Shown: piece after piece, positions 1 through 12,408 of the stretch | How positions within the stretch are numbered: the stretch's first letter is position 1 | Layout: each line of letters opens with the position of its first letter | Assembly: GCA_002633025.1 (NCBI GenBank) | Contig: NMRB01000051.1 | Coordinates: forward strand, 133,129-197,128 | DNA length: 64,000 nt | From: Notospermus geniculatus | Taxonomy: Eukaryota; Nemertea; Pilidiophora; Heteronemertea; Lineidae | Direction of reading: 5' to 3' | Made by a program: the position numbers and the translations under genes | Notes under the pieces: model-generated | Database searches by the model: none | What the model was told of the DNA's origin: nothing | Seen by the model: only the letters and a program-made list of their open reading frames with translations

Positions 1-622
1 GGTGGCCAAAAATCCTCATTAAAGTACGATCTGTCTCACAGAAGAGCCTCTTTTTCTGTGGACCAATGAAATATTCGAAAATACTGCAGTGATGTCATCC
101 CTTAAACTGATTAACCACGGTAACAAATAATGTCCTGAAAGAGCGCATTTTTCTAAAAACCAACCTAAATGAACTCAAGAAAAAATTCGCGTTATCTAAA
201 TGCAGACATCATTAAAGTTTTATGTTCCAAGTACTCAGACCTTAGTGATCAATTTTAATTCATTCTTCGTCATTGAAATAACACCGGCGGAGCTGCCAAA
301 TTAATTTGTTTCTTTAATTTGGTCGAAAATAAATTCAAAGAAAAACAAGTCGACGTCGAGCTCAGTTTTTGTCTGTAGATTTTTTTCGTTATCGCTGCAT
401 GATAAACGCCTTCAAAACTGACGTTGAAATGTACGAGCGTCTACGTGCAATGTACAGTAACGTGGTGATGTTGATCGAATGTGTTCCAGAAATCATTTTT
501 TGAAGACTTACAATTAAATTCGTGGCCCGTTCGTCCAGCTTATGAAGTTTTCCCACTACCTTCGTGATTCTTCCTTCAGGAACATATCCTGATGAAAAAA
601 CCAATGTGACAACGTCATTAAT
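1..622. other. Intergenic, no gene seen
   Basis: AT-rich sequence without a convincing exon. The only open frame, on the minus strand at 389-640, has no splice or promoter support and no recognisable motif. Confidence 0.4.
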
Positions 623-771
623 GGGAGGTTTAGAAATCAACGATAAACGTTAACGTTAACGACGACGTTATTTTTGAACTTAAAATGCAATATAAAATCT
701 GGTGAATGTGTAGTATAGAAAAATAACGTTGTCGTACAGTTTACGTTAATCGTTTGATTTCTAAACCTCCC
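623..771. mobile_element. Foldback MITE (GGGAGGTTTAGAAATC ends)
   Basis: Two arms of about 55 bp, both starting GGGAGGTTTAGAAATC, face each other around a short centre, so the 149-bp unit can fold almost completely on itself. Part of the same arm recurs at 52943-52996, which shows a dispersed family. No transposase is encoded, so it is a non-autonomous element; the superfamily is not determined. Confidence 0.7.
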
Positions 772-1870
772 TATTTTCGAAAATCTACGATTTTAGGATA
801 TCTGCCAAACACGATGAATATTCGAAAAATCTTCAATTCAAGTCGCCAAGATGGCAAAATAAACGATAAACCCCAGAAATAATGACATGTGCACCAGAGA
901 ACGACATTCAAACCAGAATCAAACTAATCTCACATTTGTTTTTTCCACCTCATGACATGTACACCGTTTGACTGCATCCCAAACATCAAACAACGATCAT
1001 CATTATTTGAAACCAACCAATCTGTAACGTCTTTTAAACGCAAAAGACATCATTAAAGAGCGATTTATGCGCCGACATTAAAGCGGGAATTAGATTTGGC
1101 AAGGGGAACATCCCTTGTAATCAAATTGGAAAGTAAACACAGGGATCAAAGCTTTAGCAAAATCGTCATATCTGATATAGCAGCGGCTAGGTATAGTCTA
1201 GATTGAGGATATTTGCGTTTTGTGGTTGTTTGAGAACAGAAGTCGTGCAGACACCATTGTACATGTACATGTACAACCACTACAGTAGGCTCGCGTATAC
1301 CCCGCCGTCAAAGCTAGCACCGATTCGTTCTGGTCACGTCTTCTGTGTATCTTCAAGACGAAGTGTATGCCTGGTGACTTTCCAGGCTCGCCTTATTCCC
1401 GTCAAAGTAAACACCGGTGGTACACCCGTTGGCTAACAGACTCCAAGGCAATCCATTATTACAAAACAATAGGCATGAGTGTACCAGTGTTGATATAAGC
1501 GAAAACACCAACTTGGCTTCCTGGTTTATGAACTCTGGTGCTCCGCTGACATAATGGTGCACCTGCGGCAGGATCTTGCGATCACCTGTTACGATTTCTA
1601 CCAGAGCGATAATGGCCAACCAAATACAATCTTATATCCGCTTTGGGGAGGACAGACGCCATGAAATGTCACCTTTGCGCTGGTTGGTGGCAGGTGACCA
1701 CGAGGGCCAGCTTTTGCTTTCGTATGTTAGATTGCTTTGCTGGATTTGATAAGGAGAATAAAGAAGTTTTTCTCAGCTCAAAGTTTTCAGTACCACTATC
1801 ATCATTTGTTGACTCCTACTACATAGGCCACTGCCAACGTCCGCTGTAGAATTGTGCATGTGTAGATGAC
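772..1870. other. Intergenic, no gene seen
   Basis: Overlapping short frames on both strands lack conserved-looking sequence or splice sites. A run of alternating ACATGTACATGTAC at 1260-1275 is one of the many TACATGTA words of this genome. Confidence 0.35.
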
Positions 1871-2114
1871 AGGCGTCTACACCATGAACATTTCAAAAAC
1901 ATCCAGCTGCAACATTTCCAAAACACCGTTGTTTTCAGTGTGTTGCACGGTCTGGGCTGGACCTGCAACTTTTGCAACACAATTTGAAAACATGTTTTTA
2001 TAATTGTTGCAGAGTGTAGACCAACCCCGAAACAAGCCGAAACGTTTCCAAAACAGTTTTCAAAATGTTTTGTCGCAGAAATGTTTTGAAAATGTTGATG
2101 GTGTAGACAGGCCT
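1871..2114. mobile_element. TIR element, AGGCSTGTCTACACC type ends
   Basis: The left end AGGCGTCTACACCATGAAC and the reverse complement of the right end AGGCCTGTCTACACCATCA match over about 35 bp. The AT-rich interior holds related AACATTTTCAAAAC words in both orientations. There is no coding capacity. It is called a MITE from structure only, without a clear target-site duplication. Confidence 0.55.
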
Positions 2115-3163
2115 TAAAGAAAGAACGTCCACTGTAAAGGTCAGTCCTACAACCATGATCGATTTTGTCCATTTCTTCAAATTCGCTGTCACAGCTGACG
2201 ATACCAGAGAGTGGGCACTGGCTGTAGGCTAATCGACTGGAACCTATTACTAATGTGAAATTGACAAGCAAGCCGCAAAACCCCGATGATCAATGGGCAC
2301 GACCTAAAATCTGCACGTCATTGGTCGACATACAGTAATCTCGCGCATACTCAACGGTCAGCACGATAATTCCTCATACATGTAGGTGCCAGTCAGTCTT
2401 TAAGGCGGTGACAGACTGACGCGTAAGGAAAGCGTTCAACCAATCAGGTAGGCGGTAACACGGGCCGAAACACCTACCGAAGAATCTGATTGGAATCTGA
2501 TTAGCACGGCTACAGATGGCGCGGCCATTAAGTGACGTCGTTTTCGCGCCTCCAACAATGTGTGCCAATAGAGAAGTAACTGAAGAGTCAGTGCATGCAG
2601 CGCAACTGTCGCCGGGCGACCTAACTACAACGTAATGGTGTGACCTCTCGCCGGGATTTTCGCACACACGGGTTTGGCACGGGTCTGGAAAAGCACGGGT
2701 ATTTTTATGTAGTGTAACCAGGGCTACTGAATGGCCTCTTTGATGTGAGCGATATTGGAACGACGCGACGGCTTCAAGTGACATACATGTAGCGAAAGCA
2801 AACACCTTCCACCGAGCCAAAACACGTGAACAAAGACACCTTCATTATCCTGAACAAATCAGTGTAATTTCAAAACTATTCAGGCAATTTGAAATATAAA
2901 TCTCTCTTTAAAAACCACTTTGAATACAAGTTATATGATTATATAATTATAACTGAGAAGTTATAGTTATTGCCTGGGGAGTTACCACCACACCCCGTAA
3001 TCTCGTTTGCTCTTGAAATCAATTTAGAGGTATACATAATTAGTACATGTACTGTATTATTTCTTCACGTTACGTACATACATTTTGTACCGATCCATAT
3101 TTTTTACACAGATTTCCTTTCAATTGATAGGTTTGACTTTGTTTTAGCTGTAGAGGCAGCACA
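2115..3163. other. Intergenic, no gene seen
   Basis: A 148-codon minus frame at 2374-2820 shows no domain, splice border or codon pattern that I would call coding. The rest is AT-rich. Confidence 0.35.
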
Positions 3164-3166
3164 TTA

Positions 3167-3505
3167 GGGGCCGTCTCAAAATTGTTTTGATGCCAAAAAA
3201 GACGAAGTGACTTCGTCTGGGGGAGGGGTTTCTCGATTTGGGCAACCCCACTTCATCTTTTTTGAAAAAAATTGGCATCACTTCGCTCTTTTTACAGGAG
3301 AATAACTTTTTTTATATGCAGTCTTCAGAAAGGAACAAGGTTCTTGTTACATGGGCCTACTATGGACTGTATGAGTCGGAGACTTCCCACTTTGGATGAA
3401 GCCAATGTCAAGTGCACACTTCATCTTTTCAAGGGGGGAGGGGGTCAGGGAAAAGATGAAGTCACTTCGTCTTTTTTGGCATCAATGTAATTTTAAGACG
3501 GCCTC
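3167..3505. mobile_element. Harbinger-like MITE with TTA target duplication
   Basis: Element of 339 bp with inverted ends GGGGCCGTCTCAAAATT and, on the other strand, GAGGCCGTCTTAAAATT. The homology runs on inward through the GATGCCAAAAAAGACGAAG portion. It is flanked directly by TTA at 3164-3166 and 3506-3508. A 3-bp TTA/TAA duplication and G-rich ends are hallmarks of PIF/Harbinger elements. A second element of this type, with different ends, lies at 60788-61553. Confidence 0.75.
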
Positions 3506-3508
3506 TTA

Positions 3509-4680
3509 ATATCCGATATAAATTACAAAACAAATCCGTGTCATTTTTCTACAGCACCACTTGCTAAAGAAATAGCAATTATTTTTAAAAAGTACCTTCC
3601 ACGAACCCGCTGTCAATAATAAGCACGGAGAACAATAATCTAATTTATTGTTACAATACGCCTTAAACAAACAACGGATAATATTGATATCAAATAGCAG
3701 AAATTGTAATTTATTGATAAAAAATGGAAATACCCCCAAGGTATAACACGCCCATGTGAAAAACACTGAGTAATATTATAGGGGAATGCATCATTTTAGG
3801 TAGCTTAAAGGTAAGTTTAATTGATGGAATATTATACACATGCTGGGATCAAACTGGAAGAAATTGACACTAAGTCTGATTCTTTTGTTATTGATTCTCC
3901 GTATGAGTTAATCCACCCTATCATGGACGAGACTATACGTACATTTGAAACGCACATTTCATGTATTTTTGTCGAAGAGATGAAGCGGAACAGAAAGTTA
4001 CAGAAAATGTCTGGACATTGCTGAGAAGACTTTTTGCAATTCTGTCATTTGTGTTTTTTATTTACCAAATGACAATGAAGGTGTGGGAGTATCAAATATA
4101 CATGTATTACTAGTAATTTGAAACATTTTAGTTATTATTATTATTATTATTAGATAAGCATTGCATCAGATCTGATGGTCACACAAAGAAGCAGTGACGT
4201 CGAAGTTTCGTTTTTTTTAGTATCCACTATGACTATTTGAAACTTGTAACTAACTATTATCATATTTACATTTGCAGACGCAATAATTATGACTTTTTAT
4301 TCGTTTTCTTTCACATTTCTGATGTTATTTACATCTCACCTCCTAGATGTTGCAGTTGACAAAATTCTTCACTGTGCTCACCGACATCGAGTTGACCTTC
4401 GGTCAAGGTCGTATTGGTTGCCATGGTAACTTAGAGTTCAAGGTCATGGTCACGGGCAATCGATTCGCAAAATCGCTTTCGTCCACAGGCTAAGAAGGGT
4501 AGCAGGAAGAAAATTCTTTAATACGTAAGCCTTGCAAATGGACATGAATAAAAACAAGCAAATGCTTTATGCCATTCTGCTGTACAAATGCACTGAAGGG
4601 TCCTTGGCAAAACATGCTACCAAAAATAGATGAACGATTTTTGATGCTACCAATACTATTTACGTGACTCCTATACCAGA
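3509..4680. other. Intergenic with ATT microsatellite and MITE debris
   Basis: Contains a (TTA)n run at about 4132-4153 and, near 4546-4612, a fragment resembling the CTAGCAAATGCTTTTACTT foldback family seen complete at 39.3 kb. No exon supported. Confidence 0.4.
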
Positions 4681-4878
4681 ATAGAGGCCTTGCAATGACG
4701 TCATCCTGGCGGCCATGCTGAGGGGCAAGTGGGCAGAGGTGTGAACTGACCGTGACGTGGCCTTCGTGAAGTGCGCGACGCCAGTGTTTGACGTAACGTC
4801 ATTGGGACATTTCGCTGCGCCTCTGCAGTATGTGCCCCCCAGCATGGCGGCTTGTGACGTCATTTGCAAGGCCTCTAT
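4681..4878. mobile_element. TIR MITE, ATAGAGGCCTTGCAAATGACG ends
   Basis: The left end ATAGAGGCCTTGCAATGACG and the inverted right end ATAGAGGCCTTGCAAATGAC match, and homology extends through GGCGGCCATGCTGAGGGG on both arms. The 198-bp unit has no coding content. The target duplication is unclear, so the superfamily is left open. Confidence 0.65.
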
Positions 4879-5661
4879 ACATATCCCAACCAGGAGAATT
4901 ATCCTTTACACTTGTTTCAGCTGTCTGTGCCGCTGCTTCACAACGGAGGTCTCACAGAAACATCCATGTACATGAAAAACTACACGGCAGAAGAGAGGAA
5001 CGATGTATTTGACGATTTTTTGCCATTCCTATTCATCACCTGTCCCAATGTAATTAACAACCATGTCATAGCATACATTGCAACACTCCACAAGTAGGAC
5101 GCGTCTGTTGCCTATGGGGGTTGGCTAAAAAATACCCTGTTTGCTTGCCAATATTGAGTTAATTCCACGAGTATTGCAAATTTTGATGTTTTGAATATCA
5201 ATACACCAACATAACCAGTAGCATAGTAGATGGTGTCGGGATGAGGACGTACTCGTCACAACCAGTTCTTCTGAATATGAATCCGCTCTTTTTTGAGCTG
5301 CAGTAGACTATTTGCGTCGACAACCAATTCATGGGACCTATTCACACGGCAGGAGTCGGTTCGATCCGGATCGAGGCAAATTCTCTTGCTTTTTATACCG
5401 TGAAAAAGTCATGCGACCTGTACTGTCCTCCCCTTTTCATGTAGAAAAATAAGTTAACGGGCTTCGAACCGGTGTTACATCTGCCAGTGTTTCTGTGTGT
5501 CAGTGTGTCCCTTTATTGTTTTCGAAACACAGGCCGATAGATAGACACGTTTCTCTTTGTGCGCCCTATATGTCAAGTGGCAGCTTATTCCGTCAGAAAT
5601 AGGGAGTAATGAAAATGATGACGGCCATTTTATTCAGCTATGGTTTCGACATAGTATCAGT

Positions 5662-5730
5662 CTAGCATATAGCCTACTGATTCACATACCGTGATCAGTA
5701 CAGATCACGGTATGTGAATCAGTATGCTAG
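5662..5730. repeat. Perfect 20-bp stem hairpin
   Basis: ACTGATTCACATACCGTGAT at 5676-5695 is exactly complementary to 5704-5723 across an 8-nt loop. The outer CTAGCAT/ATGCTAG adds seven pairs beyond a bulge. Either a very short foldback element or a transcribed hairpin; the sequence does not distinguish these. Confidence 0.8.
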
Positions 5731-5901
5731 CCTAGCTGTTACCACTGGCTATGTATGGCTTGAACAGAACCGCACACTTATCACGTTGGTTCTCGATTCT
5801 GCCGCCAAGGGAATGATACTGAGGCACATCTCATGCATACAGTCACCCTTTATCTCACACGGGGTAATGTAACTGGAAATCGCGTCCACGACAACAGTCA
5901 T

Positions 5902-6298
5902 TAGTAAGGCTTCGCTAATCTGACGAAACACAAAGTACGAAATACGAAATTGGACTTCATTTCCATGACGTACATGTAATGTATTTCAGGAGATGGTTGG
6001 TACCGCAAATATCGCCTGCTGCAAGAGCGTCTTTTAGCGTATGACGTTAGACAGATAGAGTTACCGTGTTATTAAACATTGAAATTTATCTTTTGATTCG
6101 ACTTCGTAGATACGAAGTGAAAATTTAAAAATTCAAGATGTACCATAACTTTCTCGGTCTTACATGATGCTAAAAGACGCGCTGGCAGCAGGGACATTTG
6201 CGGTACCAACCATCTCCAGAAATACAAAAGGTCCTGGAAATGATGTTGAATTTCGTATTTCGTACTTCGTGTTTCGTCAGATTTGCGAAACCTCACTA
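5902..6298. mobile_element. Long-arm foldback MITE family A, copy 1
   Basis: The ends TAGTAAGGCTTCGCTAATC and the inverted TAGTGAGGTTTCGCAAATC belong to a family whose arms stay complementary almost to the centre. The centre carries a TTCGTAGATACGAA palindrome. Copies also lie at 8942, 11632, 12017 and 33671. No transposase is present; the superfamily is not assigned. Confidence 0.8.
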
Positions 6299-8941
6299 TT
6301 GTGAAGTCCTCCTTGCACTCTCGCAGCAGCACTTTCCCAGAGCATTACCCTGCGGTTCAACAAATCGCCACATTCCCTTGGTACCCAGGTGTTCCGGACT
6401 CCTTTATAAATAACCCATGACAAGCTAGTCAAAAGGACGAGAGATTGATGGCCAAATGGATAGTTGATAAATGGCGGATTATACCCAGGAGACGAGTGAT
6501 CAAAGGATTGACGACAAATCCCTGGATTAGGTGAGTGTCGGCGACCATGTCTTGTGTGATCAGGGTGGCAGTCATGCACAGGTAAACCACGTGCACACTG
6601 TAGTCATTATTGACCTTCGGTGACCGCTGTTCCTGTCTCCATCAGGGAAGAAGATAAAAGCTAGCGCTGCAGATCTTAGCACTTTTGGGGTCCTAAATCT
6701 AGACCCAGAAGGGATCAGCATTATCTATGGAAGGGTTAGTCTAGAAGGGCTAAAAGGTAAGGGCTAGATTTACATGTTCCTACATATCATGTATCTTTTT
6801 CCAGTTAAGGAAGAAATTCACACACGCGTACAACGATCATGGACCCGACGTCTTACATTACGAAGACGACCAAAACCACAGAACGTGCAACACGAAGGAT
6901 CTCCACCCCAAAAGTGAACCTATATACCTTGAAAATTAGGTCAAATCAAAACCCGTTTACATATGTCATGTATCCTTATTAGATGCACCTATGATAAAAA
7001 ATTTGAGACAAGCCAGTTACTAAAGTAACAGTTAAGGAGTTACTGGACTTTAAGCATTTGGTTTTGGCCACCTGGTGGCCAAGCTAAGAATCGAATTGGA
7101 CCGAAACTTGGTGTGATAGGTCATCTGACCTAGGGGTATATATGTACCAAGTTTTAGGTCAATAGCCCCAGCGGTTACGAAACGTGCCCTGCTAACGGAC
7201 ACTGCACCACGACAATAGCTCACCTGTAAGCTAAAAAGCAGCGGAATAGACCAATGAAATCATGTTCTCTCGTCTCTCAGAACTACCGGTATGTTGAATT
7301 TTTACCTCCACACTTGAAACCCCACTGCACAAATTAACTTCAAAAACACCGTCACCATAACATCATAACCAATATTTATGAAACGCATCATCTTCCTGTC
7401 ATGGCGATGATAAACAACTCCAGGCGCCGCCTGCGACGCCTCGAAGCCAACTGAAGCGTGCGAAACATCAGATGTCATCAGTCAAATTGACAATACACGT
7501 TTATTAGAAAACGACAAACAAATAAAAATATGAATACATGTGTAATGAAAATATCTGAAACCGCTGGTGTTATGGCACACGTAGATGATAAAATGCAATC
7601 ATCCAAACGTACAAAGGGTTTTTAAAGTGTTTTTAGGGGGTATATGCCTAAAGTAGGGTTGGAAATGGGTTGGGTGGGGGTTAGGGTTAGGATTAGACCA
7701 ACCCTCGAATGGTTTGTGGTCGGGGTCAGCCATATATTTTTCTAAGTCCACCAAGTGCACCGCGGGGTGATTGCAATTAACGCCTCCCACGGCACGCACC
7801 AATACTGATGTGATTGTTCAGGTCGGAGAAGGCTACATTGCGGTGGCGGGTGAGATTCCTGATATCAGACTTCTTTCTGTGGTGGTAATTTGAACTCTCT
7901 CTTTGGCACCGTATGAGTAACCCACCTTTCTCCAGTATCTCAGTTACCATTCGTAACTATTTGGGCTCAGTTCTCTGCCAATTTCAATCGAAAAACCAAA
8001 GCACATCTTCGACGGGACGGTCATTTCAAACGGACCAGGAAGTGAGGTCACAAGCCAGAAAGGCAGCTTTTTCAAAGTTCCCGATCGGACGGAGCGAATG
8101 TTCGGTAGGAGTGGAATGCTTAGGCACACATGGACCCAACACTGCTCGACTTGCCATTCAGCAGGGTCAGTCGACTTAACACCCCTTCCGCATTGGGATT
8201 TGCCGTGCATGTGCGCCAAGCCCAAGTCTGGTTTGTAACGAACTTCATCCCGTTCTGTCCTACTACGATCAAGGGGGAGTGAACAAGAGTGCATTTGCCG
8301 TACTGTCAGCTGAATCTGAGTAGAGTAAACCAACCCGACCACAATAAGGAGCACGACAGGGAGAATGGTATATTGTATATCCGATGGTTTCTGAGGTCCT
8401 GAGCCCATTAACTACCCAACACCAGGCGGGTATTAACGAGCCACCCGGCTTCTAAAGCCTTAACGATTGTCGGATGTCATATGTAGAGGATATTCCCCCC
8501 AGGTCCTCGAGACTAACGACTCTAGAACGTCTCACATTGATTTCTCCTTTGGAAAACGATAGATGCCACTCAGGCAAGGACAACAAGCTAACGAATTGAT
8601 CAGATTCCGATACATCCATACCACCAGGACCGAAGAAGGCATTGATTTTATGCAAAGTGCGACGAGCTTTGAAAACTAACAGGCCAGAGTCCGGCAAAGT
8701 AAATAGCCGATCGGTTTGTGGTTCTGATCTTTATCGGTGGTGGTTCGATTCCAGACACAGTCATCGATAGGGCCTCATGTCTGGTGAATAAGTTCAATGC
8801 GAAGAGCAGGACGGGATTGCAAGGCCGGTAAGATGGGACTTTACAAGTCAAGAGCAAACATCAGAGATGGCAAGTCGACAACCCTAGGCTACAAAGAATG
8901 CACCTTGACTGAGTTACAAGTGCTTCGTCACAAACACTTGG
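6299..8941. other. Gene-poor spacer with dispersed-repeat fragments
   Basis: No convincing exon. The stretch near 6700-6765 (GCATTATCTATGGAAGGGTT) matches, inverted, the minisatellite at 60380-60510. A GGCCACCTGGTGGCC palindrome sits at 7067-7081. A short telomere-like GGGTTAGGGTTAGG string lies near 7677-7690. Confidence 0.4.
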
Positions 8942-9335
8942 TAGTGAGGTTTCGCAACTCTGACGAAACACGAAGTACGAAATACGTATTTCTACTTCAT
9001 TTCCATGACCTAAAACATGGATTTCATGGATCTATGATCTATGATCATGATCTAAAACATGGATTTAGGAGATGGTTGGTACCACAAATATCGTCTGCTG
9101 CAAGAGCGTCTTTTAGTATATCATGTGAGACCGAGAGATTTTTGGTGCATCTTAAAGTTTTAAATTTCCATTTCGTATCTACCAGGTGGAAACGAAAGAT
9201 AAATTTCAAAGTTTAATGTGCACCGTAAACTCTATCGGTATAACGTCATACGCTAAAAGACGCTCTTGCAGTAGTAGGTGATATTTGTGGTACCAACCAG
9301 CTCCTGAAATACATTACGTCATGAAAATAAAGTCC
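8942..9335. mobile_element. Foldback MITE family A, copy 2 (right end truncated)
   Basis: Starts TAGTGAGGTTTCGCAACTC and follows the family through the centre. On the right it diverges after ATGAAAATAAAGTCC, before the terminal TTTCGTATTTCGTACTTCG part. A short duplication (ACATGGATT words) lies in the left arm. The truncated right portion is also carried in the repeated segment at 9942-10604. Confidence 0.75.
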
Positions 9336-9940
9336 AAACTAACGTAGCAAGAGCACCAGATCCAAACATGAAAGTTGACGGAGAAGAACGGGAAGAAAAG
9401 GAGTTTTCGCAAAGCCACCGAAACGCCAACGCGAACGCCAATCCCATTGTTCGACACCGAGAAGAGAGCACCGAACAAAAGGTTTGAGGTTCGCGTTGGC
9501 GTTTCGGGGGTTTGTAAAAGCTCGCTAAAGTTATTGGTTTCCGTACGACATGCGAGTTACCAATGGCACAAACGACTGCTTCGTCTTCAATGTTTAGAGA
9601 ACCAACTCGCACCAGAAGCTTCTCGCATGGAGAAGCGCCATTAAAACCAGAACATGGGCCATAGGCTAATATCCATCGAAACTTCCTACACTAATAGTAG
9701 ACAGACTTAATACCACAAATCTGTCTTGTACCTAGCAGATTAGTGGGGAAATCATTATCCGTTCCCAAACCCTCACTACTCCAATTTCACCAATCAGCTA
9801 ACTGTAGCCAAAATCGTTCATCTCCTAATAGATCGTGTAGACAAAACAGACTAACGGTTATCCTGTTCCCGATATGTATCGTTTAGCAGAGTCGATTCCA
9901 ACCTAACTAGACCGACATTCCGACTACAGTGGCCGATACC
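9274..9940. repeat. First copy of ~665-bp segment next to single N
   Basis: Nearly identical to 9942-10604, from GTAGGTGATATTTGTGGTAC to the final TGGCCGATACC, with only scattered substitutions and a small indel near 9660. The two copies meet at the single N at 9941. This is what an unmerged contig overlap or two haplotypes placed in tandem would give, so the duplication may not be biological. Confidence 0.85.
9401..9523. mobile_element. Short foldback MITE family B, copy 1
   Basis: The left arm GAGTTTTCGCAAAGCCACCG and following CGAAACGCCAACGCGAACG are mirrored by TTCGCGTTGGCGTTTCGG on the right, giving a hairpin of about 123 bp. Other copies lie at 10069, 13436 and 26056. No coding capacity. 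Confidence 0.8.
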
Positions 9941-9941
9941 N
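9941..9941. other. Single-N assembly join
   Basis: One N separates two near-identical segments of about 665 bp. The true distance between the flanks is unknown. Confidence 0.9.
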
Positions 9942-10604
9942 GTAGGTGATATTTGTGGTACCAACCAGCTCCTGAAATACATTACGTCATGAAAATAAAG
10001 TCCAAACTAACGTAGCAAGAACACCAGATCCAAACATGAAAGTTGACGGAGAAGAACGGGAAGAAAAGGAGTTTTCGCAAAGCCACCGAAACGCCAACGC
10101 GAACGCCAATCCCATTGTTCGACACCGAGAAGAGAGCACCGAACAAAAGGTGTGACGTTCGCGTTGGCGTTTCGGGGGTTCTGTGAAAGCTCGCTAAAGT
10201 TATTGGTTTCCGTACGACATGCGAGTTACCAATGGCACAAACGACTGCTTCGTCTTCAATGTTTAGAGAACCAACTCGCACCAGAAGCTTCTCGCATGGA
10301 GAAACGCCATTAAAACCAGAACATGGGCCATAATATCCATCGAAACTTCCTACACTAATAGTAGACAGACTTAATACCACAAATCTGTCTTGTACCTAGC
10401 AGATTAGTGGGGAAATCATTATCCGTTCCCAAACCCTCACTACTCCAATTTCACCAATCAGCTAACTGTAGCCAAAATCGTTCATCTCCTAATAGATCGT
10501 GTAGACAAAACAGACTAACGGTTATCCTGTTCCCGATATGTATCGTTTAGCCGAGTCGATTCCACCCTAACTACACGGACATTCCGACTACAGTGGCCGA
10601 TACC
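9942..10604. repeat. Second copy of ~665-bp segment next to single N
   Basis: Near-identical to 9274-9940; sequence becomes unique again at TCATAGG after 10604. See the first copy for interpretation. Confidence 0.85.
10069..10192. mobile_element. Foldback MITE family B, copy 2
   Basis: Counterpart of copy 1 inside the duplicated segment, so it may be the same locus represented twice. Arms carry CGAAACGCCAACGCGAACG in inverted orientation. Confidence 0.75.
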
Positions 10605-10996
10605 TCATAGGAAAGATCGACTGCCGCAGCAACCACGTACATCGGAAACCAAAGTGGTAATCACCTCAAGGATACCTCCGAGACCAGTTGTTACCTTATC
10701 CTTTAGGAAAAAATCTCCTGATCGAAATCCGACGAGACAAAAATAGTTGAGGTCAGCTTAAGTGTGCAATAAAAAGTGCATCCTATTATACACGGAATGT
10801 ACAGACGTACTTGTCAATCTATAAGTGGAATCGTGGTGTCCCTCATAGCCACTGCTTCTGGTCGCATATTTCTGTCTCGTGTGGACACCCTTCCCTTTGA
10901 TCAATGTCATTCTAACATTAATAGGAAACCACTTTACGTGCACTTATGTACGTAGGATGTATAGGCATTGACTGATGTTTATCTACATGTACTTGT

Positions 10997-11304
10997 ACAC
11001 TTGATATCTTGAATATTTCAAATACTACCGAACCAATTTTGACACGGTTTGTTGCATATGAAAGGAAAGCCTGTTGGTCGTATTTCTGCATCAAAATTTT
11101 GGAAATTTCGAAATATCATTCAAAATCATCTACATGTAATAGCTTATCAGAAAAAAAACTTGAAAATCAACATCTCTTATTTTTTAATTGTACATGTACT
11201 TTCATTTTTATAGTAGTTTTGACAGAATGGAAGTTTCTGATGATTTTGGTTCTAGTTTCATCAAAATCTGTCGCGTGGTTGCTGAGATATTTGAGATTAT
11301 CAAA
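10997..11304 (+). repeat. Dispersed element C, copy 1
   Basis: About 308 bp that matches 21781-22088 in the opposite orientation. Shared landmarks are CTTGAATATTTCAAATAC near one end, TTGGTCGTA, a TTTATCAGAAAAA-like block, TGATTTTGGTT and GAGATATTTGAGATTATC at the other end. In the second copy the outer ends form an inverted ACACCTGATA pair, which suggests a TIR element. No open frame is shared. Confidence 0.6.
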
Positions 11305-11631
11305 ATTTTGATAAACATCAATTCAGTCAATGCCTACATGTACAACCTTCCTTCCAAGCGACGCTGCATTGCTTCCCCTTGTTTTTCTCTGTCTACCTGT
11401 TCATATTTGGACCTTTCATCTCGGGGTGAAGGTTACAGCAATAATGTACTCGGATCAAGCAAGGATAGATGGGTGATCGATTCTCTCTTTTATGCGTAGA
11501 CGCCGTGAGATTGGTGCAGTCGGGAGACGCCAGCAGCGGCCATCCGACTGTGTCACTTGGCACCTTCTCGAACGATCCCGATTTGGAAACATTTTGAGAG
11601 GTACGCTTCTTGCGTCATTAAAAGAAGATAT

Positions 11632-12016
11632 TAGGGAGCTTTCGCAAATCTGACGAAAAACGAAGTACGAAATACGAAATTGGACTTAATTTCAAGGACC
11701 TATTGTATTTCTGGAGATGGTTTGTACCACAATCGCCTGCTGCAAGAGCGTCTTTTATCGTATGACGCAAGACCGATAGAGTCGTGGTGTATATTAAACT
11801 TTGAAATTTATCTTTCGTTTCCACTTTAATCGTAGCTAGAAGTGGAAATTGAAAAAATCAAGATGCACCAAAACTCTCTCGGTCTTACATGATATGTTAA
11901 AAGACGCACTGGAGCAAGGATATTTGTGGTACCAACCGTCTCCAGAAATACATTGATCATGGAAATGAAGTAGAATTCCGTACTTCGTGTTTCGTCAGGT
12001 TTGCGAAACCTCACTA
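11632..12016. mobile_element. Foldback MITE family A, copy 3
   Basis: Ends TAGGGAGCTTTCGCAAATC and, inverted, TAGTGAGGTTTCGCAAACC. The interior follows the family consensus, including GAGATGGTTTGTACCAC and GACGCAAGACCGATAGAG. It abuts copy 4 with no spacer. Confidence 0.85.
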
Positions 12017-12408
12017 TAGGGAGGTTTCGCAAATCTGACGAAAAACGAAGTACGAAATACGAAATTGGACTTCTCTCCATGACCTAACGTATTGCACGAG
12101 ATGGCTGGTACCGCAAATCGCCTGGTGCAAGAGCGTCTTTTTAGCGTATGACGTCAGACCGAAAGAGTTACGGTGTATATTAAACTTTGAAATTTATCTT
12201 TCGTTTCCACTTCGTAGATACGAAGTGGAAATTTATAAATTCAAGATACACCGTAACTCTTTCGGTTTAACGTAATACGCTAAAAGACGCCCTTACACCA
12301 GGCGATATTTGCGGTACCAGCCATCTCCTGAAATACGTTACGTCATGAGATGAAGTCCAATTTCGTATTTCGTACTTCGTTTTTCGTCAGATTTGCGAAG
12401 CCTCCCTA
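12017..12408. mobile_element. Foldback MITE family A, copy 4 (most complete)
   Basis: Ends TAGGGAGGTTTCGCAAATC and, inverted, TAGGGAGGCTTCGCAAATC. The two arms of about 190 bp are complementary almost throughout and meet at a TTCGTAGATACGAAG palindrome. This is the best reference copy of the family. It could form a very long hairpin if transcribed. Confidence 0.88.

Noticed and set aside
8704-8752. tRNA gene suggested by an A-box-like TAGCCGATCGG and B box GGTTCGATTCC
   Set aside because: The spacing between boxes is too short for a normal tRNA and no acceptor or anticodon stem forms; at most an old SINE head.
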